From Lasioglossum baleicum (lineage: Eukaryota; Arthropoda; Insecta; Hymenoptera; Halictidae): a DNA stretch of 64,000 bases. The notes under the pieces were generated by a model that saw nothing but the letters and a program-made list of their open reading frames with translations, was not told where the DNA came from and ran no database searches. Positions 11,992-22,104 of the stretch are shown piece after piece (within the stretch, counting starts at the first letter, position 1; the number at the start of each line of letters is the position of its first letter). The DNA lies in contig NC_134940.1 in assembly GCF_051020765.1 (NCBI RefSeq), positions 14,335,712 to 14,399,711 of the forward strand, written 5' to 3'. A program made the translations under genes and the position numbers.

Positions 11992-12580
11992 GTAATCTAC
12001 AATAATACGATACGTTTAAAAATTATTTTAAGTCATGGATAATATCGTTAAAGCTAAAATTAATTTGTTTAGTATTTTATCATGTCCGTCATAAACTTTC
12101 TATTCTCCACTTTGACAAATCAAAGGCGGTTCGAAATGTGTTACTAGTCTTAGTAAACCAATATAGAGCAATATCAACGTAGTGGCAGCATTTTGTATTT
12201 GAATAGAGGTCTTCGAAGAAAACTTCTGAACAGTGTCGCATATGGTTTCGATTAGAAATTTCCTTCGAGAGCCGCAAGGAACTCCGCAAGTTATAAAGGG
12301 AAAAAGCAAGAAACTTTCGATAGAAACGGAACTTCAGAGGAAGATAGGAAGAACGCGCTTCTAATAAAGTGAAATCGAATAGCTCCAATTGTTTTACATA
12401 TTCCGCGCGTTCCTCAACCACAACGTTGTACAAACCAAACTATTTTGTAAATGTTTGTTACGGATTCAGACAGAAAAGCTATACTACTTTTCTTGAAATT
12501 CCTGTCATTATAATTTTTTAAGCATTTCTCTTATTCACCATGTAGTCGACTAATCCTTCTATGCTCTTAAGAAAACACGG

Positions 12581-13074
12581 CCCAGATAGCACAAAGACGT
12601 CTTATAGAAGTTGGACATTCAGACGTTTTAGGAGAGAGAAAACGGTTCAGGAGACGATCGTAGGACATTCGGGAGGTCTTTAAGACGTCTCTAGGAAGTC
12701 TTAAAGGTCCATAAATTGTAATTAAATTAAAAGCAGGGAAGAGTAAAAATAGATTTCGACAAAAACGAGTTTAAAGTTAAACCATAGCTTTATCAGAAGA
12801 ACGCATATGAAATTGACATAAAAAGTGTAATAAAAATCACAATAAAAATAAAAATTACAATCATAATTAAAATCACAATAAAAATTGAAATTGAAATTGA
12901 AGCAAAAACACTAACTCGAACAAATAATACCAATGCTAATACTACTCTGCTGGATTAAGGCTATACGATAAAAACCACACTTTTTTTGGACTTAAAGATG
13001 TCTTTTTAAAGACTTTCAGACCAAAAATAAACATAAAATGGACGTCGTCTTTAAGACATCGTGTGCTATCTGGG
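12581..13074. mobile_element. TIR element with CCCAGATAGCACA ends
   Basis: Left CCCAGATAGCACAAAGACGT and the reverse complement of right CCCAGATAGCACACGATGTC form inverted termini followed by CTTA-rich subterminal repeats ('gtctttaagacgtct'). The interior includes simple-sequence DNA of 'acaataaaaat' units around 12830-12900. No coding and no clear target duplication. The superfamily is not recognised. Confidence 0.65.
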
Positions 13075-13608
13075 GAGTAGTTTGGTCCACGTTTAAAAAA
13101 CTTATTGCAAAGGCTGTATGAAGACTTTTTTGACTGACTGTATATAACATTTGTTCTCATAGAATGTGTTAGTAATAACTGGGACACCCTGTACGTAGGA
13201 ATAACACAAGATTCCTTGGTTCTTCAAAATGAAAATTGATTCTTGTCACTGTAATCTGATACATGACAAACAACGAGTTTGCAGATGAACCTTTAGATAA
13301 CGTATGACCTTCAGATGACATTGAATACCAATCGAAGAGGTCATTAGTAGCGAATCCACATAATTCGCAACAGAGAAAGCGGTTGGCTACGGGCGGAGCC
13401 TCTCACGTACCGCAAACGCCCACCACACGAGCTAAGGATAGCGGTAACCGGAACAGATAGCGGTGTGTGCGTGTTTCACTGAAAAATTCTTGCATTCCAT
13501 GCAGATCTTTGATTCTAGTATCATTTTCGCTGTATCGGTTTCCTCGACATTATAAAGGCAGCGTAATCGATTATAACATTGAACCACTACTATATCAATA
13601 AATCGATA

Positions 13609-14010
13609 GTGTTGGGCAAATGTTATTTAGAATAACGAATGAATTCAATTATTTATTATTCGCGAATTATGCTAAGTAACACTTTACCTACCGAAAGCCT
13701 ATTTTCAATAATTGTGCTATGCCAAAAGAAAGCACACAAATTTTCTTTTACATTACAATCTTAAATGAAACTATTAGATGAGGTTATTGACGGTGATTTG
13801 TTAGTTCACAACGAAAATTGCTGTTGCTATTGAAGATTTCATTAAAAAATGTTTAGCCATGTACCATACACATTTCAAAATTATGCAATAATCATCGGTC
13901 GGTAATGTGTTAATTTATTCATTATTCATCAATATAGAATAAATTGTACTTATTCGTTATTTAATATCTTCCAATAAAAGAATGATTTGTATATCGCAAT
14001 AAATGAATAA
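13609..14010. mobile_element. Decayed element starting AGTGTTGGGCAA, hosting a TTAA element
   Basis: 'agtgttgggcaaatg' resembles a hAT-like terminus, and the following DNA is rich in 'gaataacgaatga'-type blocks that resume after the insertion at 13676-13913. Similar right-hand ends (TTGCCCAACAGTG at 49597, TGCCCAACTCTG at 52220) occur elsewhere. The right boundary here is not visible. Confidence 0.35.
13676..13913. mobile_element. TTAA-flanked MITE, TAACACTTTACC family, copy 1
   Basis: Left GTAACACTTTACCTACCG and right (reverse complement) TTAACACATTACCGACCG are inverted termini bounded by TTAA or GTAA. The interior ('ttacattacaatcttaaatg', 'gttagttcacaacgaaaatt') is nearly identical to 18583-18769. 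The TTAA target and CCYT-like ends point to a piggyBac-type origin (inference). Confidence 0.7.
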
Positions 14011-14799
14011 GAAGATGATTAATGAAAATAAATTATTAGTCATCTTAAACATTTTTATCAGATTTCGTCACATACCCCTTCTCAGATTATTAGTATATTT
14101 ACAATGGTAGTTTAATGTGATGGTTCTAGATTCTATAGCGAAAATCGATATCCTCCGGATATTCTGAATTATAGCAAAGAATGAAAAATTTTCAAATCAG
14201 CTGTTACGTGTTAGGGAAATGCACGTTTCTGTTCGAGAGTAATAGGGTAGTAGGTCAGGGTAGGGCAGTAGGCCAAGAAGTGCCCTTCAGCAGACACTAC
14301 TGGTACTTCTTTAACCGTAAAAGAATATATTTCGCCTGGGAAACTGGTTCAATGCTAATTAAATGAAATTATCAATTAATATCATTTATTTTTTATCATA
14401 TCATTTGTGCAAGTCTAACAATGCATTTTCGTATAAATTCAAAAAAGGTTTCTGAAATGATAATAGACATGTTGAGGCTAGTACAAACTATTAATGTTGA
14501 ACAATATTTTATATCAAAGGACTTATAATATAATATAAGGGAATTATAATATTCAAAAATATGTAAAAATATATCCAAGCTGAAAGCATATCGATTACAA
14601 CTAGTTGTAAGTTAAGTTAAGTTGTAAGGTACTATTATGTATTGTTAAGTGAAGCTAATAGGTGCTACTATGTATTGTTAAGGGGACTAATATGTAATAT
14701 GTTAATATGTTCATGTATTGTTTATGTTACGCAAATCATACTTGGTTTAAAGCATTAAATAAATAATAAATAATAAATTATCCAGCTCGTTTTGAAGAT

Positions 14800-14960
14800 A
14801 TTAACACTAAACCTACCACGAGGGGTCAAACGACACATTTCAGATTTTTTTTTTTGACAATTATTGAAATTGTAAAGGTGTTTCCATAGGAATTTAGTGA
14901 ACATATTTTTTGACTGAAAATAAATAACTGAAAAAATAAATTATTTGTCATATGTGATAC
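14800..14960. mobile_element. Partial TTAACACTAAACC element
   Basis: TTAACACTAAACCTACCA is the terminus. 'tgacaattattgaaattgta' then 'tttttgactg' matches the reverse strand of 57599-57995 in the same order. The distal end is not found, so this copy is truncated. Confidence 0.6.
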
Positions 14961-16054
14961 GGTCGAATACAAAACAAAGCCACGTCGCGAGATGTGCAAC
15001 AACACGTTATGCGGCGAGTATTTATACATTGATTATAAATACAACAATAAAAATATGCTGATATTCTGATCGGGTTATTTGCATTTGTATACATATTTGA
15101 CACTTTCGATCAGTCATGAACTGCGTTGTTCCTTTTTCTCGCATTTAAATGGTAAATCCAGTAACAATAAACGGAACACATTAACACGCATATAGTTGAT
15201 CCATTTATAATACAGCAAACATTTTCCATACAACAACATACAGTTTCCATAAATATTTTTATGGAATAGTTTTTGTTGCACCTTCATGAACGTGCATGTA
15301 AAATATTTTTCCAATTTCATCTCGTAGAACGTACCTAGAACGGCTAAAATAAATAATGGATGAAGTAATATGCAATATTGCAGGAGTGTGTTTGGTTTGT
15401 AAACTTTCCTGGAAAGAGTTCATAAAGCAGACTCGCGTATCGAAGAGGTAATAAATAGGAAGATCCTCTAAAGGGAGTTACTAACAGCAAGTGCTGAAAA
15501 AAGCCGAACACTGCACAATAACAGTTAATTTAAGCGAAAACTAAACTCGATATTATACTCGCGACGAAAATAATCGATGTTATAATGAAACTATGCGCGA
15601 AAGCTCCACGAAATTAACAACATTGGTTACATGGAGGACTACGTGTTGACTACGAGTTCAATTTCCTTCTAATTTCGCATGCCCGTTCCGTAATGTTTGT
15701 TCAACCTTCCCTCTCGTTGCAAGTTCCCTATTACCCAAGGACAGAACGCTGCACTTAAACGACCATCTCGTTTAAGAGTTCGTAATTGCACGGTTATCCC
15801 GAACCATTCAGCGACTTTCATCCACGCCTGGGTTCCATATTGGCGATTTTAGATCAACCCACCTATTACCACTCGAATTCGTTTTGAGCGTGACCATGAA
15901 TATTAGTTTCAAGAATTTTCGGCGAACTTGCCCAGAATATCGAACAAACGACAATTACGGTAAATGTACCTATTACTGCGGGTGTGCGTTTTACTGTGGT
16001 ATTTTTCCCAATGAGATTAAAGTACGTAAAAATAAATATTCTGCCCTCAATAAA
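14961..16054. other. Unassigned non-coding DNA
   Basis: No gene is recognised. Short frames at 15114-15320 (minus) and 15884-16072 (plus) lack recognisable domains. Confidence 0.35.
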
Positions 16055-16707
16055 TTGGGTCTAGCAGACTAAGAATGATCCAGCGGCCTCACCCACAATT
16101 TCTATTGATATTGTCTGGAAAACAATGGTTTTAGGTTGAAAGATAACCCCCTAAAAGTTGAACAACGGCCGACAGCCAGCAGCCGCTGCTGAGTGGCGTC
16201 GAATCGGCCGTCGCGTCGGTCGATGAAGAACGTAAGCTAACGATTTACCTTTTTATCAACTCAGAATAATATCATATAACACTTTGTTGGATTTGTCACA
16301 GTATTTGCTATTATTTTCTGAAGAAAAAAATATAGTATTCCATTAAAAATTATTATTATTATTATTATTATTATTATGTTCCACCAATTCGATCATCTTG
16401 AAACTTTTGTATATATTATAGATAGGTAACAGAACATTGTACTTGAATGTTTTGGAAGTGGTCACTCGAAGGGTTGCTTGCAATCCCCATCCCCCAAAAA
16501 TTAAATGATTTTTTCTACCCTTAATAATTTGATCACGATTGTGAAAAAAATATATGATATGAAGGAGGTAAGTTCGAGTATTTTCGTGTTTTTTTAATCT
16601 GAATATCTTCATTAACAATCGAGAAAAAAATGATACAGTATTCAGGGGGTTATCTTTCAACCTAAAACCATTGTTGCTGGACCATTCTTAGTCTGCTAGA
16701 CCCGAAG
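16055..16707. repeat. Foldback element with unequal arms
   Basis: The left arm 'gggtctagcagactaagaat' plus 'caatggttttaggttgaaag' reappears inverted at 16642-16704. The left arm has about 40 extra bases (16083-16122) between these blocks that the right arm lacks, i.e. an insertion or a deletion in one arm. The interior holds an (ATT)n tract at about 16349-16377. Confidence 0.8.
16349..16377. repeat. (ATT)n microsatellite
   Basis: About nine ATT units within the foldback element 16055-16707. Confidence 0.85.
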
Positions 16708-17140
16708 AGTCTATTCAATGAGAATGTATTCCCGTTGGCGAAAAAAACATTCTTCATAAAAGGTAAAAAGAAATAAATTGAGCAAGACATATAGCAGTTC
16801 TTCGATATAAATCGGATATTAAATTTACAATTCATTAGAATTCCTTCGAAATATTGAAGTCATTTAAGAAACTTCAGCAACCACCGACCAGATCGACATA
16901 GCAGCTTTAGAAAAGGTGCCTGGCAAGGCATCCCTCTTAGTCCCTTCTTGAAAAGTACTTCAGACTTCGTATATTACAATGGTTCTTTAACCCTCAGACA
17001 CTGTAGTAATACTCAATCGATACGTTGTAGTTGCTCTCAGAAATCTATATCCACGTCACTTTAAACAACGCTGTAAAAAATTGAGATTCTTTGTAGATAT
17101 AACATTTCCTTCGACGAGGCTGTTAAGGTTTCAACGCGTT
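16708..17140. other. Unassigned DNA with a possible solo piggyBac-like end
   Basis: TTTAACCCTCAGACACTG at about 16988 resembles the TTAACCCT-type termini. No partner end is seen. Nothing else is recognised. Confidence 0.3.
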
Positions 17141-17416
17141 TTTACCCTCAGCACTCGAGTGGTGATTCTGAGGCGCCACTAAAAATTGCTGTACCATTGT
17201 TTAAAATATTGTTTACATTATTAGGTATGTTGTGTAATCAATTATTAAACATTTAAGTACTGTATGAGGTATTACATCAATTTCGTATCCACCAAATTTA
17301 AAATATTATTGAGAATGGAAATATTGTAGGGCGGATGAAATGTTTAATTTTCGAGTTGAAATATAAATATTAAGAAAAAAATATATTAAGAAATAGGTTC
17401 GAGTGCAAAGGGTTAA
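17141..17416. mobile_element. piggyBac-like MITE, TTAACCCTTTGCACTCGA
   Basis: Left TTTACCCTCAGCACTCGA and right (reverse complement) TTAACCCTTTGCACTCGA are inverted termini at a TTAA-like site. The interior is AT-rich and non-coding; 276 bp. Confidence 0.7.
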
Positions 17417-18488
17417 TATCAGTACCTATATTATCAACTACTTTTTTTTGTATACATATATAATCAGTATTATATATTATCAGTTTATCAGTATCAAATA
17501 TTATATACCCTTTGCAGTGGGTAATTTTTCAATTACGAACGCTTGAAAGACCAGAGATTTTACTAGAATATAATTAACACAAATAAAATATAGGTTATGA
17601 TTATATGTATATATCAAGAAATAAATGCAAAGTTCCTAAAATGTGAGGGCAAACTTGATTAATGAATCTCAACTTGTTATCTCCAGTTAAAAGGATATTA
17701 TGTTAGTCTTTTTTTAAGTGTGGAATTATGATTAATGAGACAAGTTTGGCTCAATTAATAAAGTTATTCTTTTCGTAATGGTAATATGAAAATTTTAGGT
17801 ATATATTCATCAGACGGAGGATCTTCACTAAAAATGAAAACTTTCAACATTTGTTGCAAGAAACGGGAGCAACTTAGACATTTCTTTTTTTCTTTAATAA
17901 TTGTATCTGGTCGGAACTAATATATCACTGCTCTTCAATTGTTTAAATATATCCACTGTAGCAAATTGCCGCCTTGAGAATGCACAAAATCTAATAATCA
18001 TGTATTATTTTCTCGTAGTATGGCGACGGTCTTGATTATAAAGAAGACCAGACGTTTTTCGAGGCGCCAGGTCATAAAATGAAAATACTGCAATTACTTA
18101 GATCTGTAAAGTATCTTCCTAGCAAGTATCGACCCACTTGAGCTGTTAACGTTGTACGATAAACGTTGCACGCTTTTTTTTTTTTATTATCGTAGATTTA
18201 TCGTAGTATCATTGCAGAACGGGTAGAACGATGTTACACTCGCGCCTCGCCGGTATTATTTCAGTGGGACACATCGTTCCTGTTTTATAGTGTGCAATAA
18301 ATTTCACTTTCCGCAAAGACCGATACTCTTGCTGCTTTACGAAGAAATTTTACAGGACCCAAAACACTGGCTACTCTATATGTTTTAAATGCTGCGTTGG
18401 AGCCATCAAGTCGATTCTCTTTCTGACAATTTTCAATATGGTACAGTGGAACCTCGATAACTCGAATTTTAAGGAAAGGGAAAAGATC
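17417..18488. other. Unassigned AT-rich non-coding DNA
   Basis: No gene or repeat boundary is recognised. Confidence 0.35.
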
Positions 18489-18582
18489 GTCGAGCTATAG
18501 GTTGAAGGAAGTGATTCCCGGGGTCAATTGGAGTAACTTTTTCCTTTGCGAAAATGTTATCCGCGGCGTCGTTAAGGCGATA

Positions 18583-18769
18583 TTAACACTTTACCTACCG
18601 GAAGCCTATTAATAGGATTTTCTTTTACATTGCAATCTTAAATGAAACTATTAGATGACGTTATTGAGGGTGACTTGTTAGTTCACAATGAAAATTGCTG
18701 TTGCTATCGAAGGTTCCATTAAAAAGGATTTTCAAAATTTTCCAAAATCACCGGTCGATAATATATTAA
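18583..18769. mobile_element. TTAA-flanked MITE, TAACACTTTACC family, copy 2 (nested)
   Basis: TTAA is present on both sides; the left end TTAACACTTTACCTACCG matches 13676. The interior has a deletion relative to copy 1, which is about 50 bp longer. It is inserted in the left arm of the foldback 18490-19295 between 'gcgata' and 'tgataaacaccgacc'. Confidence 0.75.
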
Positions 18770-18840
18770 TGATAAACACCGACCAATCAGAGCGCGGCTT
18801 TGGCGGACGGAGTAGCGTTCTGATTAGTCGATGTTTTTCC

Positions 18841-19234
18841 TTAAGGGGGTAGACTCCTTTTTCCAGGATTGCAAGGGTGCGGGATTCGCGTTCTCACCTC
18901 TCGATAATACAAAAATAAAAACGTGGTAAAAAGGGATTTTTCAGTAGTCAAAAACGCTAGATAAAAGATCGATCTAGGGCGCTATCTCCCTCAAAAGTCC
19001 TATTCTTCTTTTACGAGGCGTAATTTGCATTATTCGGCAGCATGTAGCTATGAAAATAGCTGCATGTGCAGTTGTATGCTTCCTAATAATGCAAATTAGC
19101 TGCCGAATAATGCAAATTACGCCTTGTAAACGAAAATTAGGACTTTTGAGGGAGATAGCGTCCTAGATCGATCTTTTACCTAGCGTTTTTGACTACTGAA
19201 AAACCCCGTGTTCGTATTATCGAGAAATGAGAAC
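18841..19234. mobile_element. Palindromic TTAAGGGAGTAGAC element, copy 1, right end lost
   Basis: It starts TTAAGGGGGTAGACTCC, then 'aggattgcaagggtgcggga'. The arms (about 185 bp) are inverted around the centre at about 19045-19075 ('agctatgaaaatagct'). The right arm stops abruptly at 'gagaac', where it joins the host foldback sequence 'attttcgcaaagg'; the expected final 40 or so bases and TTAA are missing. Three octamer motifs (ATGCAAAT) lie at 19023-19030, 19089-19096 and 19110-19117. Confidence 0.8.
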
Positions 19235-19334
19235 ATTTTCGCAAAGGTAAAAAGTTGCTAAAACCTCGGGAATCACCCCTTTCAAGGGAGTGCAACATTT
19301 TTCATAGCTTGTTTTAATCGTTGAATATTATTAT

Positions 19335-19667
19335 CAGTGCCTGGCGCAGAGTCTGGCAAAGGGGGAAACATCAAATCTGCACACACGCTCTGTTGCGAAA
19401 ATGAAAAAATATGTGAAAATGAGATTTTAGTGAGAGGTAGTTTTCATTAAAATATTTGACACGAATTTCTTTCGGCCGTTATCCACGTTGAAAGGGGATG
19501 AAAACAGCTTTCAACGAATATTTCCGCTCTTTTAAATCACGTGTCAAATATTTTAATGAAAGCTACTTCTCACTAAAATCTTATTTTCATCAAAACATTT
19601 TACCAAAATCGGTGTGCCCAGATTTGATATACATATGTATCTTTTTTTGGCAGATTTTTGCGACAGT
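19335..19667. repeat. Foldback element, arms about 160 bp
   Basis: Left 'gagattttagtgagaggtag' and 'attaaaatatttgacacg' reappear inverted at 19541-19590, with outer blocks 'cagagtctggcaaag' / 'ttttggcagatttttg'. The turn is near 19500. No coding; no other copy is seen in this window. Confidence 0.8.
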
Positions 19668-19929
19668 TACGGAGATAATACTGTAGCATTGACGCGGGGT
19701 GTAAAAGTCATGTGAAAATATCCGAAGGACCTTGGTTCCTTTCCACGGCGTCTGAGATCTATGTATTTCATTTTGAAGGAAAGGGTTATAGCAACCCTTT
19801 GGCATGTGGGTGGACGATAACTCGGCAATCTCGCGGACTTTCTCCGGTGTTCTGCTTCTCAGTTGTACGGCGCGGTGGCTCTGAGGAACTATTCCTAACT
19901 GCAAGGTTACCATTTCCAACTTCTAGTTT

Positions 19930-20004
19930 AAAGGATCCCGCAGACCAACGTAAACTATTCGCAGCGGCAGCAAATATTTTGTTTCGAGCTGCGGGATCCT
20001 TTAT
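19930..20004. repeat. Short inverted repeat AAAGGATCCCGCAG
   Basis: AAAGGATCCCGCAG (from 19931) and CTGCGGGATCCTTT (to 20002) are exact inverted copies about 45 bp apart. An overlapping 115-codon plus-strand frame (19712-20059) is not recognised. Confidence 0.7.
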
Positions 20005-20189
20005 GATATATCGGTGGTCACTCGAGGCTCTTCTAACTAATCACGAAACGCGCATCTGACTGGCAAAGGTCGGAGGCGAGCATCCCTCAAGATTTCCATT
20101 TCGAATTGCGCATCCTGGACTGTCTTTTGCATATCCTGCTGTAATAATTAATTGTTGACACTCACGTGACAGTTCAGCGCAATGTCAAA

Positions 20190-20574
20190 TAGGGTAAACT
20201 GTACAATGATTGGCACCCTAAGCCAAAATCGTGGGAAGAATCTTTTTATCTTTTTTTGAAATGTTTAAACGAGCTCAATTTCCTATTATCATAACCTAAT
20301 AGAGATTTTTCAGCAAAATCAAACAGTTTTACGAGTCATAAACCTTTTATTATAAAATATATTCAGTGAATAACAATCGTAAGACAAATAGTACAGTCAT
20401 TGGCACATTTGCTAGTCATATGTGGAACTCTGTTATGAAAACTTACAACATTGCTTTGGAATATAAATAAGGACAAATATAAAATGATTTTCTATACAAG
20501 GAATTCTTAATATTTGCCGTTTAAATCAAAAGTGCCAATAACTGCTGCAGTGCCAGCAATAGCAGTTTACCCTA
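20190..20574. mobile_element. TA-flanked MITE with AGGGTAAACTG ends
   Basis: TAGGGTAAACTG at the left and CAGTTTACCCTA at the right are exact inverted termini. A second matching block is 'attggcac' / 'gtgccaat'. TA on both sides fits a Tc1/mariner-type target (inference). The interior is AT-rich and non-coding. Confidence 0.75.
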
Positions 20575-21450
20575 CGTGATATAAACAGTAAAAATGACGT
20601 TATATCAATAGAGAAGCCGTCTATCTACATGCTACCCCTATTACATATAACAATTTGCCAAATGTCTGCACAAACAATTTTTGCAAAGAATATTGGTATT
20701 GTACAAATATCTAATATTTGGTAGATAGTGTTAAATATTTCTATCTCTTTTATGCTTTTTTAAAATCGACTTGTATTGCTATTTCCGGCAGTTTCACGTT
20801 GATTTTCAGTTTTAAAATAAAAATTTCTGTAAATACCGTGAACACTTAACTACTGGAGTGGATCCTTCTGAAGCCTAATTTCAGTGCAGGTTGTTTTAAA
20901 AATATGTGAATCTAAATTAATTACCATTGATGCGAGTAATTTCGTGGAGTATCTGAGAGAGTTAAATATGGAAGCATCAAACTTATTTATACGCTTCTCG
21001 GCTAACCAGGGTATGTGGCTATTCATATAGCAGGTAGAGAACACTTCACTCGTTTATATGTGTGTTGTCGATGTCATGGACAGTTTTAATTAGGTATAAA
21101 AACTGCACATTAAAAATTATAAACTAGCGAAGCACCATCACCAGTGGGAAATTAATTAGGATGTTACTTCAAAACAATTAAATAAAATATAAAGCTTAAA
21201 CAAACACCAAAACCATTGTTGACATTAAAGAACTATGTGTTGCAGATCGACGAATTTATGTCTAATACGTCTATCACACGCAAATACATAAATGAAGCTT
21301 CTGTGAGGAACATTTTTTCATCATTTTAATTATACTCGAAATATAACAAGTGATAGAGTTACGTGATGTATTTCTTTTATTGCACTTTGCATTCAAGATA
21401 GTTGCATACAGGTGCTTGTACCTGCTGCGTTGGGCTTAATTATCATAATA
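20575..21450. other. Unassigned non-coding DNA
   Basis: No gene is recognised. Confidence 0.35.
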
Positions 21451-21452
21451 CA

Positions 21453-22098
21453 TACTGGGTGTACAAAATATTCGTACACCTTTTAAAAACGAATTACTTT
21501 TTCAAGCTTCAAGTTTTACTAACTAATATGTAAATAATTTTTTTTTTTTAAAATTGTTATTGCTCGCAATTTGTCAAGGAAAAATTAAAAGTGACAATTT
21601 TTAAATTTTTCGTCTGTGCCCGTAATGGAAATTGAAAACATGTATGTACTTTGTAAATTTAAGTAAGTTATATACATGTACAAAGTTTCATTGAATTGAT
21701 GTATAAAAAAGCTGTGAGCATTGTAAAATGTAAAAATCTTTGAATTTTGGGTTTGAGATTCATTTAAATCGCAGATTCTTACAATTTTTGCTATTTTCAA
21801 TCAATCATATTTCATAACAACCTTGATCGATTTCGATGAAACTTTGCACATGTTTATAACTTACTTAGACCTACCAAATGCAGCTTCTAAATTTTCATTG
21901 CAGGCACAGATAAAAAATTTAAAAATCGTCACCTTTACTTTCTCCTTCGCAATTGCGACCAATAACGATTTTTAAAATAAATTATTTACACATTAGCTAG
22001 CAAACTGATTCTTCTAACGTCTGAAAAAATCTGAAACTGGTGGGACCAATTTCGAAAAAGTTATTCGTTTTTAAAATGTAAACTAATATTTTGTATAG
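21453..22098. mobile_element. Large foldback element, shared-architecture superfamily, member 2
   Basis: The left end 'tactgggtgtacaaaatatt' followed by 'ccttttaaaaacgaattac' is inverted at 22057-22098. Arms are about 300 bp with 'aatttttaaatttttcgtct' / 'gataaaaaatttaaaaatcg' matches. Both arms carry the TTTCATCGAAATCG-like block (about 21688, and 21823-21846 inverted). Confidence 0.75.
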
Positions 22099-22104
22099 CC
22101 AAAG

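Larger units (their letters stand above)
18490..19295. mobile_element. GTGTCCC-family foldback split by two nested elements
   Basis: The left arm ('gattcccggggtcaattgga', 'tttgcgaaaatgttatccgc') and right arm ('attttcgcaaaggtaaaaag', 'ttgctaaaacctcgggaatc') are inverted. The arms are interrupted by a TTAACACTTTACC element (18583-18769) and a TTAAGGGGGTAGAC element (from 18841). The middle block 'accaatcagagcg' / 'cgttctgattagtcg' is shared with 2722-3079. The terminal ACAGGGTGTCCC itself has decayed. Confidence 0.75.

Noticed and set aside
12089..12433. 114-codon minus-strand frame with an acidic/aromatic mix
   Set aside because: Looks partly protein-like but matches nothing I recognise and has no exon signals; left as unassigned.
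19712..20059. 115-codon plus-strand frame overlapped by a 109-codon minus-strand frame
   Set aside because: Both lie across an inverted repeat, and neither has a recognisable motif.
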